Shown piece by piece: positions 9,601 to 24,600 of a stretch of 64,000 nucleotides of DNA. Position 1 is the stretch's first letter. The number at the start of each line of letters is the position of its first letter. A program made the position numbers and the translations under genes. The notes beneath the pieces were generated by a model. It was not told where the DNA came from. It was given only the letters and a program-made list of their open reading frames with translations, and ran no database searches. The stretch is from NCBI RefSeq assembly GCF_003589595.1, contig NW_020654972.1, forward strand, positions 10,713,128 through 10,777,127. The letters run 5' to 3'. The stretch is from Hyposmocoma kahamanoa (taxonomy: Eukaryota; Arthropoda; Insecta; Lepidoptera; Cosmopterigidae).

Positions 9601-12600
9601 AAAATAAATAATAAAAAATAGTTTTATATTTTAATTTCAAACAGTGTATTCCTATTTAAAGAAAGCATACAACATAGATATTTTCTTGATAAAGTTAAAT
9701 TTAAAGAATTATAGGAGCTTATGCTATTGATCGCAAACTTTTTTTGATGTGTGTATGTCAAATATAATCTCAGTACAGAGTGCTAAAAAAAACCTCAAAA
9801 GTTTTTGAAATTACATCTATTTGCTAAGCTTTAGTGAAATCGGTTACCGGAAAGTGCGCGAAACCAGATCCATTCCCTAGTTTTCCACCCTCTATCCAAT
9901 AAAAAAGAATCATCAAAATCCATTCACAAATCGGAATTATCGCGTAACAAACATACAAAAAAAATGCAGTCGAATTGAGAACCTCCTCCTTTTCTTTCAA
10001 GTCGGTTAAAAAACGACAATAGGACTTAATGACTTTTATCATTGCGTGATTTTTAACAGTCTAAAGCAACATTTGTAAAAACGCCTAAACCCAAAATATT
10101 AACTTAATATCCTTTATCTCTCGCCCTACAGAAATTACTACTTAACAATAATGCCGCCTAATGTACATCGGCTTATTGCATTTTGTGTCATCATTACCAA
10201 TAGAGTGCAATAGAAACATTATGTTATTCAATTTATTCAAAGAATTACACGAAGAATTACATACATTAATATGCAAGAGATGTAAGAAAATACGGAATGG
10301 GCATATCCCGCGATGAGCAATCTCAGAATGCATATTTTATTTGTGTCTTCATGTGTTGTGCTGTTGTTTAATATTTAGCGTAATAGCATTTGAGTGTAGT
10401 TGCGCCAAAGAACCATTTCAAGCCAAACACAAAATCAATGTCAAATAATCGTTTATTCCATAAAAAATAAATTTATACTTGAAAACGTAATTTTTTAAGC
10501 TATTGCTCACTGTGCTGACTTCCCTGGGAACAACTAGCAAGAAACTCTAGGGATTTCTCTTTTCAAATAATGTTAAACTGTATGGAATCAAATTTGTATG
10601 GAATCTAAAGTCATGTCGTCTTTCCACATATCTTTATCTAACACGTTCAGTTTTGTAATAGACTTTTCAATTAATATAATTCTAATGTAAGTTTTAAGCA
10701 TACATTCTTCTTCTAAAAACGTATCCCATCGTGTAACTTATTTAACAATGTTAAATCAATAATTTGCATTACCTTATTGTCATTGTATTGCAAATTAAAT
10801 AATGTTTTTTTTTTGTAATTTTGACAATGAACACAAAATGACGTTCCTCAGTACCATCGATACATTTTGTCAATTATCCGAAGTTACTTATTAGCTGACA
10901 TCCTATAGGTCAACTATAGTCGTTACACTGATCATGTGTCAACACTATGTGGCCATGGAACAGTGGCTGTGGTAATGGCGACACTTCCTATCGAAGACAA
11001 AGGGAGACATTGTGCCGCTATGACGTCATTGTTTCACATGGCTTGCTAATTTAGGAGATCCGCGAACAATCTATCATTTTAATTTTATTATGCACACATT
11101 CTGTAGGCGAGACGTAAAGGACCTCATGTCCATATTTTGGAACTTTTGCAAGAATTGCTGTAGAATGCTAAAAATCAGGCATAGGTAAAAAACATTGGCC
11201 AATCAACTAGTAAAACACATTAAGAGTCGTATTCCAGAACTCTACTCAATGCTCAAGTCAGGATTGCACTGGCAACACAAGCACTGGAAATACGACCCTG
11301 ATGGCAGGGACTTGAGTATGATTTCTAGTGCTTTGAATCATACTCAAGTCCTGACTTAAGCTTTGAGTAGAGTTCTAGAATACGATCCTAAGAGCGGTTA
11401 CACACGCAACTTTTAGCATCGATGCAAACGCGATGCATGCGCGCGGCTGCATCGATATAAACGCGCGATTGCATCGGTACACTTAGGATTTATAGGTGAT
11501 TGTAATCACTCTAAGTCCTGTCGTCATTTGTTTTTTTATTTAACATAAACTATTTAACATTGAACCTAACAAAACAAGAGCAAAATGAACCCTGGTCCAT
11601 TATGTAGCTGTATTTCGTAAATTTTATCCTCTTTGTTGTACCAAACTACGTATTTAAAGAAAGTTTTCCGATTCTTTTTTTAATTAATTTCGCTACATTT
11701 TTTTTGCAGACATTATGCAACTCGACACATTAAAGAATAATTCAAAGTAAAGTCTCGATGTATAAAGCTTTTGCTAGATATGCCGATAGATGGCGTCGTT
11801 TGTTTTCTGAAACGTGCTATCGTTTTATTCACACATGGATAAGGCTTAGCGCATCTGCAAATGTTTCAACGTAGGAATTGAAAAACCCACTGATATTGCA
11901 ATCTAATTCCAAATATAATTTTTGTATATCTGCTCTAGTAATACTAGTAACAGATGTAAATTAAATCATTCAAAAAAACAGTTATTTTTTAAATTAAGGT
12001 TTTTCAAAAAGATGGATGTAATGTTTGGTTTAATTAAATGATATTGCAGATATTGAGATTTAAATTGATGGATAGTTTGACGTTTCTGAATCCTTGTGGG
12101 CCTTCACACATGCACCTATGAGCTAAATTTCAAAGTTACGTAAACCTGTGAATATTAATTTATTAATTTATTTGGTTTACTAGCAATATCTTTATTCAAT
12201 ACTAATTACAAACTGAAACTTCTGTGTATTTCTTGCTGATATACAAACAAACAGACTAATCGAAACATTCGAAAGTATACATTATAACTAAATCACAAAA
12301 AACCTGTCCGTACTTATTTTAATGGTTTAATGTAATAATTGTAACTTTTTTATAAAAAAAAAACCAACCTCAAAAGTTCGTGAAATTACATCTATTTGCC
12401 AAGTTTTATCGAAATCGGTTACCGGAAAGTGTGCGAAACTGGATTCATTCCCCAGTTTGCCACCCTTAGAGCAGGAATATGTCCTTCAAATTTAAATGGA
12501 CCAATATTGAGGTACCCTCTTTCCAACGAAAGAAGAATCATCAAAATCGGTTCACAAGCCGGAGTTATCGCGTAACATACATAGGTACAAAAAACAGTCA

Positions 12601-15600
12601 AATTGAGAACTTCTTTTTTTAAGTCGGTAAAAATCAGTCCAAAATATAGGTACAATTTTTGAATTTTTTGCTGTTCGTTTGTTGTCGTCTCTACAATTTA
12701 AATGTGATTATAAAGTCACGGCTGACTGAGATGGTAAAGTCAACCAGTTACGTACTATAATTACAAAAGTTATTGATTAAATACCTTGTTTATAATTTTT
12801 CAAAGATCATTCCAATTATCACTAATTACCAGAGATCGTTAAAGCAGAATATATTCACCTAAGTTTCAAGTTATAAACATGGAGTGAATAATACCTCCTT
12901 CTAAATTATTTCTTTTCCCCGGAATTTTGTAATAGCTTAGTCAAAAGCTAACAAAGTTTTAAATTCTATTTTTATTTGTTTTTAATTGAATATGTCTCGA
13001 CTGACAGGAGGTCCGTAAAAAGAGTTTCATATAATGTAAAACAAATAAGTATTTTGTAAACAAATACAAATTTTCTTATAAAATATCATAACAAATAATA
13101 TGAAATATTATTAACTAAAAAAAATATTGTCATAGGTCGTAGCCGCCCTTGCCATTGCCGCAGTATGTGCCGAGGAAGCTAAGAAGACGGAAAAACGTGG
13201 CCTGGCCGGTCTTGGCTACGGCGGCCTGGGCTACGGCGGACAAGGCCTGGGCTATGGAGGCTTAGGATACGGAGGTGGACTGGGCTACGGTGGATATGGC
13301 GGATATGGTGGTTATGGTAAGTGGAAAAAATGTTTCAAAACAGACGTTGTTTGCAAAATTAGTAGAGAGATAAGTTTAAGGAAATTAACATTCTTACACT
13401 AGCCTCACAGTACATTTATGAAAATGTAATTTATGTTAGAAGGAATAGTAATTTCTTTATGAAAAATAGTGACAGACATAACATTAACACGAGGAATAAA
13501 AATAAACTAGCTTTTCTTGATAGTCGTCTTCACAAAGTCAAAAAATCATTTAAGGGGCAATGTATACGCTTCTATAACAAGATTCCGGTTGATATACAAA
13601 ATTTGCCTTTCACGAGGCTTAAAGCTATAGTGAAACAAAAACTTTATACTAAAGGTTATTATACAACTTCTGCGTACTTGGATAATAAAAATCCGTGGTA
13701 GTACCCGTTTAGCTCATGGAGGTAGTCTCGATCTCTGATGTTTCAAATAAAAAAAAAAAATATTGTAAATGTTATTTACAAAGAGCAACCCCTAGAGTTT
13801 CTTGCTCATTCTTCTCAGGGGAATCTGCCTTACGAATGAGCGGTAGAGTTTAACCATTGTGACGATTTCAAGTGTAATAATGCGTACCTATGAAATAAAG
13901 ATTATTTTGAATTTGAATTTGAATTAGAGTACCTTACGGTCTTCTCTTACTATTCCTTTCCTTCTATTAACTTCTATTCCACCTCCTTCAAAGCTAGAAG
14001 CATCAAGCTGTGGAATTCTCTGCAGACGCCCTAAGTCTGTTGTGTCTTTCAAAACTCTACTCAAAGCTAATTAACTTACACTCTAATTATTATTATAAAT
14101 TCTCATATTCTTACCTGTTTTAGATCTTCTGTGTTGTTATTATTATGTTCTATATAATCCTACTTCATTTTGTGTAATCATATGTATTTTTTTGTTATTT
14201 ATTTATTTTATTTATTTAAGTATTTAATTTATTTATTACTATTATTTTGGATATCTGTTTTAGACTTTTTATATTATTTTTTTCTTTTTTTCCATTTGTG
14301 TATGTGCAATATGTGTTTTAAATACGTATTCTGTTGCGCCTTCAATTAATTATTATCTCACAGTTTTTCCTGCAACACGAAGGTTGCCTGGAAGAGATTG
14401 TTATATAGCAATAAGACCACCTGTTGTACCTGTCTTTTTATTTTTTGTATTTGTCCCAGTGTGCAATTATGAATATTTGTGTTGTATTGTAGAGCTTCTG
14501 CTTGATATCTTATTTTTTTAAATATGAAAACGTGGTTTAAAACTTACGATTACACGTCTAATGTAACAAACGGATATTTCTTAAAATCTTCATCATCAAC
14601 CCATTTATACATACCACTACCGGGCACGGGTCTCTTCTTAGGGGAAGGTTTAGGCTATAGTCCGTCACGCTGGCCCAATGAGGGTTAAAAACGTGCGACG
14701 TGCTGGTTTCCTCACTATGATTTTCTTCACCGAAAAGCTCACAGACCACAAAAAAGCTCATGGTAAATTTCAAATACAATTCCGAAAAACTCAGAGGTAC
14801 GAAACTGGATTCGATCCCACGGCCTCTGCTTGAAAGACAGTAGGTCAAACTCTTGAAAGACGGTAGCTTAAAATCTTAGTTTCCTATTTTACTTATTCAA
14901 GTTTCAAATTAAACTGAAAACACACACTTCAGCACTAAATCATTCCTAACAAGGAATTTCACTTTTAAAACTCCGTAAAACTAAGTAAAACTTTAAATTG
15001 AGCTCTTTGATACTTCTGGAATTCAAAGAGGTTTCGATTCTTAGTTCATGGAAGTTAGAAGGTTTCAACTTCACCCTGGCGTATTTTAGTTCATTATTCG
15101 ATTTTCGTATTAAAAAATTTTTTACTAATATTGTTAATTAGTATATTAATACATTTAACAGAGTTCCATGGTCAACAGTGTCGTTTTAAAGAGGGTATTC
15201 GGCTTAAAGATCTACACAGATATGTCAACTATGTATTATATTAGCAATAAAACAATTGTAACATTGATTTACAATTATATGGACGTCGGATCTGCGCTAA
15301 AAAGTNNNNNNNNNNNNNNNNNNNNNNNNNNNNNNNNNNNNNNNNNNNNNNNNNNNNNNNNNNNNNNNNNNNNNNNNNNNNNNNNNNNNNNNNNNNNNNN
15401 NNNNNNNNNNNNNNNNNNNNNNNNNNNNNNNNNNNNNNNNNNNNNNNNNNNNNNNNNNNNNNNNNNNNNNNNNNNNNNNNNNNNNNNNNNNNNNNNNNNN
15501 NNNNNNNNNNNNNNNNNNNNNNNNNNNNNNNNNNNNNNNNNNNNNNNNNNNNNNNNNNNNNNNNNNNNNNNNNNNNNNNNNNNNNNNNNNNNNNNNNNNN

Positions 15601-18600
15601 NNNNNNNNNNNNNNNNNNNNNNNNNNNNNNNNNNNNNNNNNNNNNNNNNNNNNNNNNNNNNNNNNNNNNNNNNNNNNNNNNNNNNNNNNNNNNNNNNNNN
15701 NNNNNTGGTTTTTGTATTAGACCCGTCGTCCATTTATTTGTAAGTCAATGTTCACAAGGCACTCTACTGCTACTATGATGTTGAATATTTAATAATAAAA
15801 TGTTGCAATGATGGCGTAGGAAAGGAACATTTTTGGCTCACTTTTGGCCATTTGCCGTTGGCAAAACTAGTATAGTATAATAATAAAATAATAAATATAA
15901 TAATAAAAACAAACATTCATAATTATGTTCTACATTCTCTTAGAGCATCAATTCCCCATTCTGAACGTAAATTACGAATCGAACGAGACATGTTTGCAAT
16001 CCCTTCCTTCAAATAAAAATATCATTAGGGATGTCACAGTTCTATAAATAATTAGTTACTGGTACTTTTATGTTGATTTCAAATAACTTACTAGTGATTT
16101 CAAACTTCTATTAAACAAAATTATCAACAGCCTAATTGAATTTCGAGTAAAAAATATTAAAATTATGATAACTGTAAAACAGTGTTTTTCATTTTTGACA
16201 TTTATTCTACATCGAATTTGTAAATAAAATAAATTATAAAACAATACAAGAGAGGTACGTCCTTTCCCTTTAATTGGTCTCGTTTATTGCACACAAAAAC
16301 AAAAATCAAAGAGATACAGCATAACGGGCTTCGTAACCTTTTAATTTCGTATTGAAACTGTGTTACGTAATAATCACATTTATAATTAGAAATATAGGTA
16401 GAGCAGGTCCAGTGTAGGGCACAGGCATATCGAATTGCGAAACAGTATCTAGCACCCACATAATGATAGGGCACTCGAGTAATACCTAAGTTAATGATAG
16501 GTTTCGTTTCCTCCGCGCGAACCTTACATCAGATAGCAAATGCTACAGGTTAGGAACCATTGCTTCGAATTGGGGTTAGTTGTAGTGTTCGGCTCATGGA
16601 AAAAACAATATTTTTCTGAACACTTTTTCTTCTACATTTTAAATATTTTGAAAAAAAAAATTCCACCATTTGTAATTTTTCATTCATTTACCCATCACTA
16701 GCTTAGTGTAACTGAATTAACTGAGAATAAAAAAATATATAAAATGAAATTTGTCTATCTTAATGTTTACATATATTATATGTGTATGTCACGCTCTGTT
16801 CTCATCAGGGTAGGCAGAGACTGACAGGACACCTCTATAATATACACGTTTTGTTCTCTGAGGACAAACACAAGTAATTTTTTAATATTATAAAACTAAA
16901 GATGGGCCCCAATTATGACAAAGTCGGTCCCTCAGGACAGCCGCCGCCATTGAAGCTGGCCTGGTAAGAAATGATTGGATAACCTGGACAATTATTTTGG
17001 TTGTGGGTAACACACAAAAGGGAATATTAAATTAAAAAATAAACCGACTTCAATAGTTTCTGGAATTACATCTATTTGTACAGATTTTAATAATGAATAA
17101 ATAATTGAAAACGGTTAACGGAAAGTAGTTGAAATCCAATAAACCTAACTTATCCCCTAGTTTGCCACCCTTAGAAGTGGAATATTAAGTTCAAATTTAA
17201 ATGGAACCAATAGCGAGATGCTCTTTTTCCAACAAAAAAGGATCATCAAAATTGGTTCACAAATGCCAAAGTAATAGAGTAGAACAACTTTTTTTGAACT
17301 CGGTTAAAAATAAAGATGGACCCCAGTTACACCCCCTGACATCCTCAACCTGATTGAGATATGTACAACGAGGTCTGTCTCTCCTATCGCCACCGTCCAC
17401 ATTCGCTTTATAAAGTGCCGCCTATCTACCAACATTCATTCTGTCTACATGATCAAACCATCGAAGCGTCCCTCTCTCTATCCTTGTCACTACATCATCT
17501 TTCATAACACAACGCTCTCTTACTACACAGCTTAGCATTCTGCTTTTAAGTGGACTCTTGTATCAATAACAATAAGAAATTGTTGGTGTAATTTCTAAAT
17601 ATATACAATATATGTATTACCACAACGATCGAACAACAGAAAAAAAAATCCTTCTATCTGGCTGGATTGGAACCAACGGCTTAGTTACTCTAGCAGACGT
17701 TGGTTGGAATCCAGCCAGAACGAAGAAATTTTTTCTAAATGTTCGGTCTTTGTTTTAATAATTGTAACAAGCTAGTTGAATAATTTCACAAAAAAAGAAA
17801 TGAATATCACCGTGGTGAAACATCCTCATATTTAATAAAACTTAAGTATACACATTTTTTCTCATTATACAATAGCTCTGTACAAACAAAAATAAGTTAA
17901 ACCGTCATTTTAAAACCTTCGACCTTCAATTCTCAATAATAACTACAAGGCCACCGAAAGTTCAAATTATGCTCCAATGCACGTTAACAAAGACTACCCA
18001 TTGATAATAGCGTTAAATGTTACATTTACCTCTATTCCGTCAGTAATACAATAACACTTTTTGATTTATAGTTTTTTGGATGTAGGTAAGTAGCGTATAT
18101 TTGTTTTTACAGGTTCCATACCATTTTTGTATAAAATACGACCACAAAAGTTTCTGGAATTTCATCTATTTGCCAAGTTTTATTGATATCAGCTAACAGT
18201 GAAACCCAATAAATCGGATTCATCTCCTGATTTGCCACCCTTAGAGGTAAATTTTTTTTCTAATTTGAATGCGGCCACTACTGAAAAAGAATTGTTGAAA
18301 TTGATTAACAAATCTCGAAGCAATCGCGTAATATACACAAAAATAAATACAAATTACTCCGTTTTGTTTTTGAAGCCAGTCATCATTTTCAATGAGTAAC
18401 AAAGTAAAAACTTGGATTTTAATTGGAAATAACAAACTGACAACTACTAATGTCACTTTGAAAAATATTGTCGCCATCATTGACTTACAATTATATGGAC
18501 GTCGGGTCCGCGCTAAAAAGTGTCCGCACTTGTAAGGCGCTAAAATCGTATACAGAGCGCCAAACTCCGCTTTAGTCTTCATTTGTTCTACTGACAGCGC

Positions 18601-21600
18601 GATACTGCGATGACATTACAATTTAAATTTCGAATAGGTTGACTTGGGACATTTTTTTCGTGGTTTTTGTATTAGACCCGTCGTCCATTTATTTGTAAGT
18701 CAATGGTCGCCATGTTTATTTTTACAGAGATATGTTTGCTTGCTTTCTCAGTGAAGTAAAATAAGAAAAGTTAAAGATTTTTAACAATAAAATCTGCTAA
18801 ACAATTTCAATCACATATTTAATAAAGCAAATAGTTAAAAAGATAATAATTTACCTTGATTACCTACCCAATGAGTTAGTGAAGTCAGCATTATTTTTAT
18901 TTGGAAGAAAGAAGAAGATTCATTTTATTATTTCTAATTAAAAATTCGACTATAGGATAAAGTTCATACCACAATATATGCATAATATATTGACCGATTG
19001 GCAGGTTTGAATTTTAAACTGCATTCTTACTTATGAATTGAACATTAGCTCTTGTTCGTGACTTTGTTCGCGTGATACGGATGAAAAGGAATTTACTTAT
19101 TGAACGGGTTAAGAGCCTAGAGCTAGCGGGGCGTGTCCTCAACAACAAAACGTAAGTAATAAATTTTGAACCGGATTGCACGGGACAGACTATACATCAC
19201 TTATAAAATTTACTTTACAAATTACAATAAAACGTTAAGGGATAATATGATCGACGTTATAAATGGTAATAGCCAATATAAGAAAAAGTACGAGACTTCC
19301 AATAAAACAAACTTCATCTCAAGTACTATCTAAAGATGCACATTACATTTGAGCTAGCGATTTTTTGTATCGATTCATTTTAATTCGATTTTTAAGGCGA
19401 ATGGAATCGTCTAGATCGTATTCAAAATCTGAACACCTATTTTAAATTGACCTGCAAGAAAAGCAGTTTGGCAACATCTATAAGTCTACAATATTTGGCA
19501 ATTGTCGCTACTTTTATGCCTTCTGAACTTCTTTTCTCTCTGGCTAATGTGACTCTAAATAAAAGTCGTAACAGATTAAACCCACAAAGGCAGTCAATTT
19601 TTTTATATCGAAATTAATTTTGAAACGATTCTTATGACATCGATTCAATAGCATACGATCCGATATGTGGATCGATTCAGAGGCATATGATCCATTACAA
19701 TCCAAAAAATCAATTCAAAGCAAAAAATCGTGCATCCCTAGTACAACAATCAACAAAGTTGAGGGTTGTTTTGCTTGTCCTCAGAGGCAGCTAAACACTT
19801 GCTTGTACTTACCAGCCATTGGTGTTTTCAGGGCACCTAGCATAATCCAAACTAATATTATAAATGCGAAAGTAAACTCTGTCTGCTACTTTTTTCCAAC
19901 AACCAATTTCGATGAGTTTTGGTACAGAGATAGATGAGACCTAGAAGAAGGACATAAGCTACTTCTTGTCTCATAAATAAATCTTCTCTTCTTAATCGCT
20001 TCCTCACTGCTGAGGATCTTGACTCCACTTCATCCTGCCAACCATTTGCCTCCAACGGTTGCGCTCAGTCGCATGATGTAGTGCGGCGCTAACAGGTAGC
20101 TCCAGTTGTTTGAAGATCTGATCCGATCACCTTTTGGAACGATCCAGGATTAAACGATCCAGGTTATCAGCATTTCTACGGGTCGGGGTACATAGCTAGA
20201 AGAACCCATGGCCGTTGGAACGGAAAGGTTCTTCAATGTCGACCGCGCACCGGACGGCGTTCAGCGGGTAGGCCCCCCACCATTAGGGCTAGCACGATAG
20301 GGCGCGATTTTCGCATAGAGATAGATGGACCGACGATCTGGTAAAGGTCGCGGGAATCGTTGATGGAGGCCTATGCCCAGCAGTGGGCGTCGTATGGCTG
20401 AATGATGATAATGACGATGATGAGTACTACTCGAAGTATTTGTTCTATGCTGACGAAATTGCGATCACCAGCTAGTTTATTATAACAAAAGGATATACCT
20501 ACTTTCTACTACTAAAGTTGAGCAAAATGACCGAGTTGTACAGTTTGACTTTGATATTCAGCATTACTTATCTAAAGGACAATATATTAGCGAGGCCAAT
20601 AAAAGCAACGACAAAGTCGCATTAGACCGCCAATAAAACTGAAGTTGCACTAAGACTTTAAGATGGTGGTGCAAAGCTAGAAGCGGAGGTAGAAATACTG
20701 TTCTTATATATTTTTATCAACGTATATTTTTCACCAACATACATGATTTTTTAAATAATTATGAAAATCTTTAGTTTTGCTAAGTAGTTTAGCAAACGTC
20801 TCCAAAAAATAACTGATAACTGTAATTAAATTTTATTAAATGTCAGGTTTTTATTAAATGTTGTTTCCACCGTGATATTCAATTATTTTTGGGAAATTAC
20901 GCCACTAGTTTGTTATAATTAATATTTTTAACGAACATTTATAAAAAAGTCACTTCGATCCGGCTGGATTCTAACCAACGTCTCCTAGCAAACCGTGCCA
21001 GACGCTAAGCCAACTAAGCCGAAGAACGAACCAACAGACCCCACGAATTTTTCCATGTGCTTGTTGCATTTGCACCATTGCATCTGTGAGAAATCTATGA
21101 AAGCTCAACTGATAACTTCAAATACACACCTATGTATTGTTAGATAACTTATTCTGCCGCCAAGCAGTAACATGAGCATTACTGCGTTCGGGATTTGAAG
21201 GGTAACGGTGTTGGTGAAACTACAGGCACATGGGACTTTGCAACTTTATGTCTCAACATGACGGACGCAGTGGCAGTGACTCTGATCTTTGCAATCTGTG
21301 TGGCACTACAACTGTTAAACTGTTATGGGTATTCGTGTCGCTTAATATTGTCGTGTCACTCAATCAATACAAATAACAATTCTTAATAATTAGGTACCCA
21401 AAAAATAGCCTTAAATTTTAATAAAATAAACACTAATTATTCTTGGTTATTGTTCTAGATAAAATTTTACCTAAGTAATTTAGGTGAAATTACACTTTAA
21501 AAACAAAATGAAGAAAACTAATTTATTTTTAAATTATTTTGGCATCGCTCCACCTAATACTTGTACAACCTTAAATACAGTAGAAAAGCAACTTGGCACT

Positions 21601-24600
21601 AATTGTGGTAGGAAATAAAGTGGCTAAATCTTGCAACGCTCATTATCTCACACACAGGGTTACCGAGTAACCGGTTTCAGGCAGATATATCCTGTACAAA
21701 TATCCGGTTTTATCTAGTTCACTTCGGTATACTTATCAAAGAGTTTCTTATTAAGATTTTTCTCCGTATTTTACTATGTCAATGGCATTTTTCAAAAAAC
21801 GCACATGCTCACACAATCATAGCCCCGCACTAGAGAAAACCCTGTATCGCGAGTGCCATGGACACACATAGGACAACCATAAATTACACCTCAACTCTAG
21901 AGTTAAATAAATGTCGACCATACAAATATTTCTCCCGGCCGGGGAATCGAACCCGGGACCTCTGCGTGGCAAACCAGTATGGTAGCCATGAAGGCAGTTA
22001 AATGTCTCCCTGATAATTCTGGGACTCCAATGCGTCTGTAAAGATGCTGCACCGTGGACACTGGATGAAGAAGTCCTGGGTCCAATTCCCGGTCGGACCA
22101 ATACGAGAAATGAACTCATCTAAATTGGTTCTGGGTGTTCTGGGTAGTACAACAGCCGGAGTGTATTCTGTTGTTCTAGTACTCATATTACAGGGAATAT
22201 AAACCACAACATGTCAATTACAATAAGATCCAATTTTGATTTAAACGTTTGGTACACACTACCCAATCTAACCTTCACCCGTCTAAATGCGACCGAGACA
22301 ACGTAGTTTCTTGTATTAGGCTGGCTGCATTAGCACCACCAAAATGAAATTATCCTCAGAACAGTTTACCTTAGATACATGTCTAGAAGTAGATGTCTCC
22401 TAATACTAAGGAATAAAACTCAAGTTGAAGATTCGTTTTCATAAAATGTTGTACAATCAAAGAATGACTCTTTCAATGTTCTGAGTCACCCCTACGAGCA
22501 AAGAACTCAAATACTTCTGCGAGACTTTTAACTAAAGTAGTGCAATTCTGCAGAAATACACGAACGGCTTTCATTACTCTGTGGGCCAATTGAACGTCAT
22601 TTCCTTCAGTGCCTTTTTGATAGCACTGTGTTTTTCATTAGTTACGCTTTTGTTTGTTAACCCCCACGTAAACATAGAGTTTACACGGCGTACATAAATG
22701 ACATTATGGCTAGATTTATGTATGTATGGCAAATAGGTGTAATTAATAAAAAAAACCGATAAGCAAAATTTTTAGGTTTCCTTATATGAGATTTGTTTAT
22801 ATATATTTATTTTACATAAGTACATAAGCTAGCAAATATTATTACAGGACTAACAATAGTGTAGCCAAAATTATCACTTGTTCAACATTATTATCAACAT
22901 TAATATTATATTTTAACTGCCTCAGTGGCCGAACGGTTACCATGCCGGACTGCCACGCAGAGGTCCCAGGTTCGATTCCCGGGCCGGGAGAAATGTTTGT
23001 ATGGCTTACATTTATTTCTCTCGTGAGTTTGGGTGTAATTTGTGGTTGTCTATGTGTGTGTCCATGGCACCCGCGACACAGGGTTTCCCTAGTGCGGGGC
23101 TATGTTGAGTGTGTGCGTTATTTATTTATTTATTTATTTATATTCAAAATTATTTTGTATGTCCTAAATTTACATTACAAATTTTTTATTATATTTCATA
23201 ACACATTATAAATAAAGAATGCTATTTTATTAAACTCACATAGAGAACAGACAAATAGATCAGTTTTCCCATATCTGCCCTTATCATACAAATAAAAATA
23301 TGTTTAATGTCAAATTTCAAAAAGTTATTGCACTGCTATATGTGAATCTCGTAGAATTTAATCTTTTTTAAAAAATAATTGCAGTTTAGAACTGCATAAT
23401 TTAAAACTAATGTAGTTTTTGTACGCAAACATTCATTATCCGGGTTAGATTACGGGCCTTGATCTTTGCAGTCCTGTGACGCTCCCGAACGGCTGGACAG
23501 AGACAAAGTCTACCTTGAAACCACAGGTAATTTTAATTTCATTAAGACTCCAGTAAGATTGCAATTGAGGAGCGTCAGAACAAAAACCGATAAAACCATT
23601 ACAACAATTATTTCAGAAATTGAAAAAATGTATAAGTCTATGGTTTACGAAATTATAGTAGAACGAAGTATGCCAATTTGTTGGTATTATTAACACAGTC
23701 TCGTAACCTAAGGAATCAAAAGAAAAGTTATCAGTTTCTGATCAGACTATATGGATATATCGCCATTTGATATGACCGTAAAATTATATTTATTTTCGAA
23801 ATAAAAAAGGCTTAAATTAATAGTGATATTTTGGTATTTGATCGGCGTCTGTTCTGTTTGTAAAATTATTTCATAAAAGGATTACATTAACCTACACGCC
23901 TGTCCATAACAGTTGCAGTGCCTCTCAGAGCTTTAAATAGATCTGAGGCGCACTGCCACTGCGCTCATCACCCTAAGACATAAGTTGACAAGTCCCATGT
24001 GCCTGTAATTTCACGAGCACACTTATCCTACTAAACCGGAACGCAGTAATGCTAACATTACTGCTTGGCGGCAGAAATAGATAAGGTTGACAGTACTTTC
24101 TCTGCACGAGCTCCTTTACAAGGAGCTCTACTGCTGCTAGAAATGCTGTAAATAAAGTTTATATTTAAATCATGTATTTCTGGCAGGTTTTTGAAGCGGA
24201 TCAAGAATACATTATCATATTTAAAAAGAAATATACCTAAATACGGTTTATCCGCTAAAATCTATTTGTAATGGCAGTCAAGTGTTAATAGAGTGTCCGT
24301 GAAATGGCAGTGATGCATTCATTCAGTCACTAACAAATGATGTAGCAAATATCATATAAAAAAAACTCGTCTTAGACAAGTTACGTAACTAGAAACCTTC
24401 ATTATTCAAAAACTGTAACAAATAATGTAACATTTCTCGCCAACGAGTCACGTAATGTGACATGTCCTAACGTAATGTCAGACAACGTGGGAAACGCAGG
24501 TCCTTGACACGAACAAACATACATAATGTGTTATTGTGTGAACATTTTTGATAATTTCATTATAATCATATTGTACTATTGTTCATGATTTCTTGGAAAA

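Noticed and set aside
13459..13701. Independent small host gene after exon 2
   Set aside because: Same ORF2 tail occurs in at least two other LINE copies in the window (38.8 kb and 61.2 kb).
15168..15743. Open frames of 191 and 152 codons at the large gap
   Set aside because: They consist mainly of N read through as unknown residues, and the real flanks are MITE ends.
22925..22990. tRNA gene (TGGCCGAACGG with GGTTCGATTCC), and the same at 61415-61480 and 4370-4430
   Set aside because: Repeated in many copies with a common non-tRNA body and degraded stems. These are SINE heads, not tRNA genes.
23472..23526. Cassette exon of the cuticle-type gene
   Set aside because: Phase does not fit; inclusion creates an immediate stop. 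Kept only as a low-confidence orphan exon.
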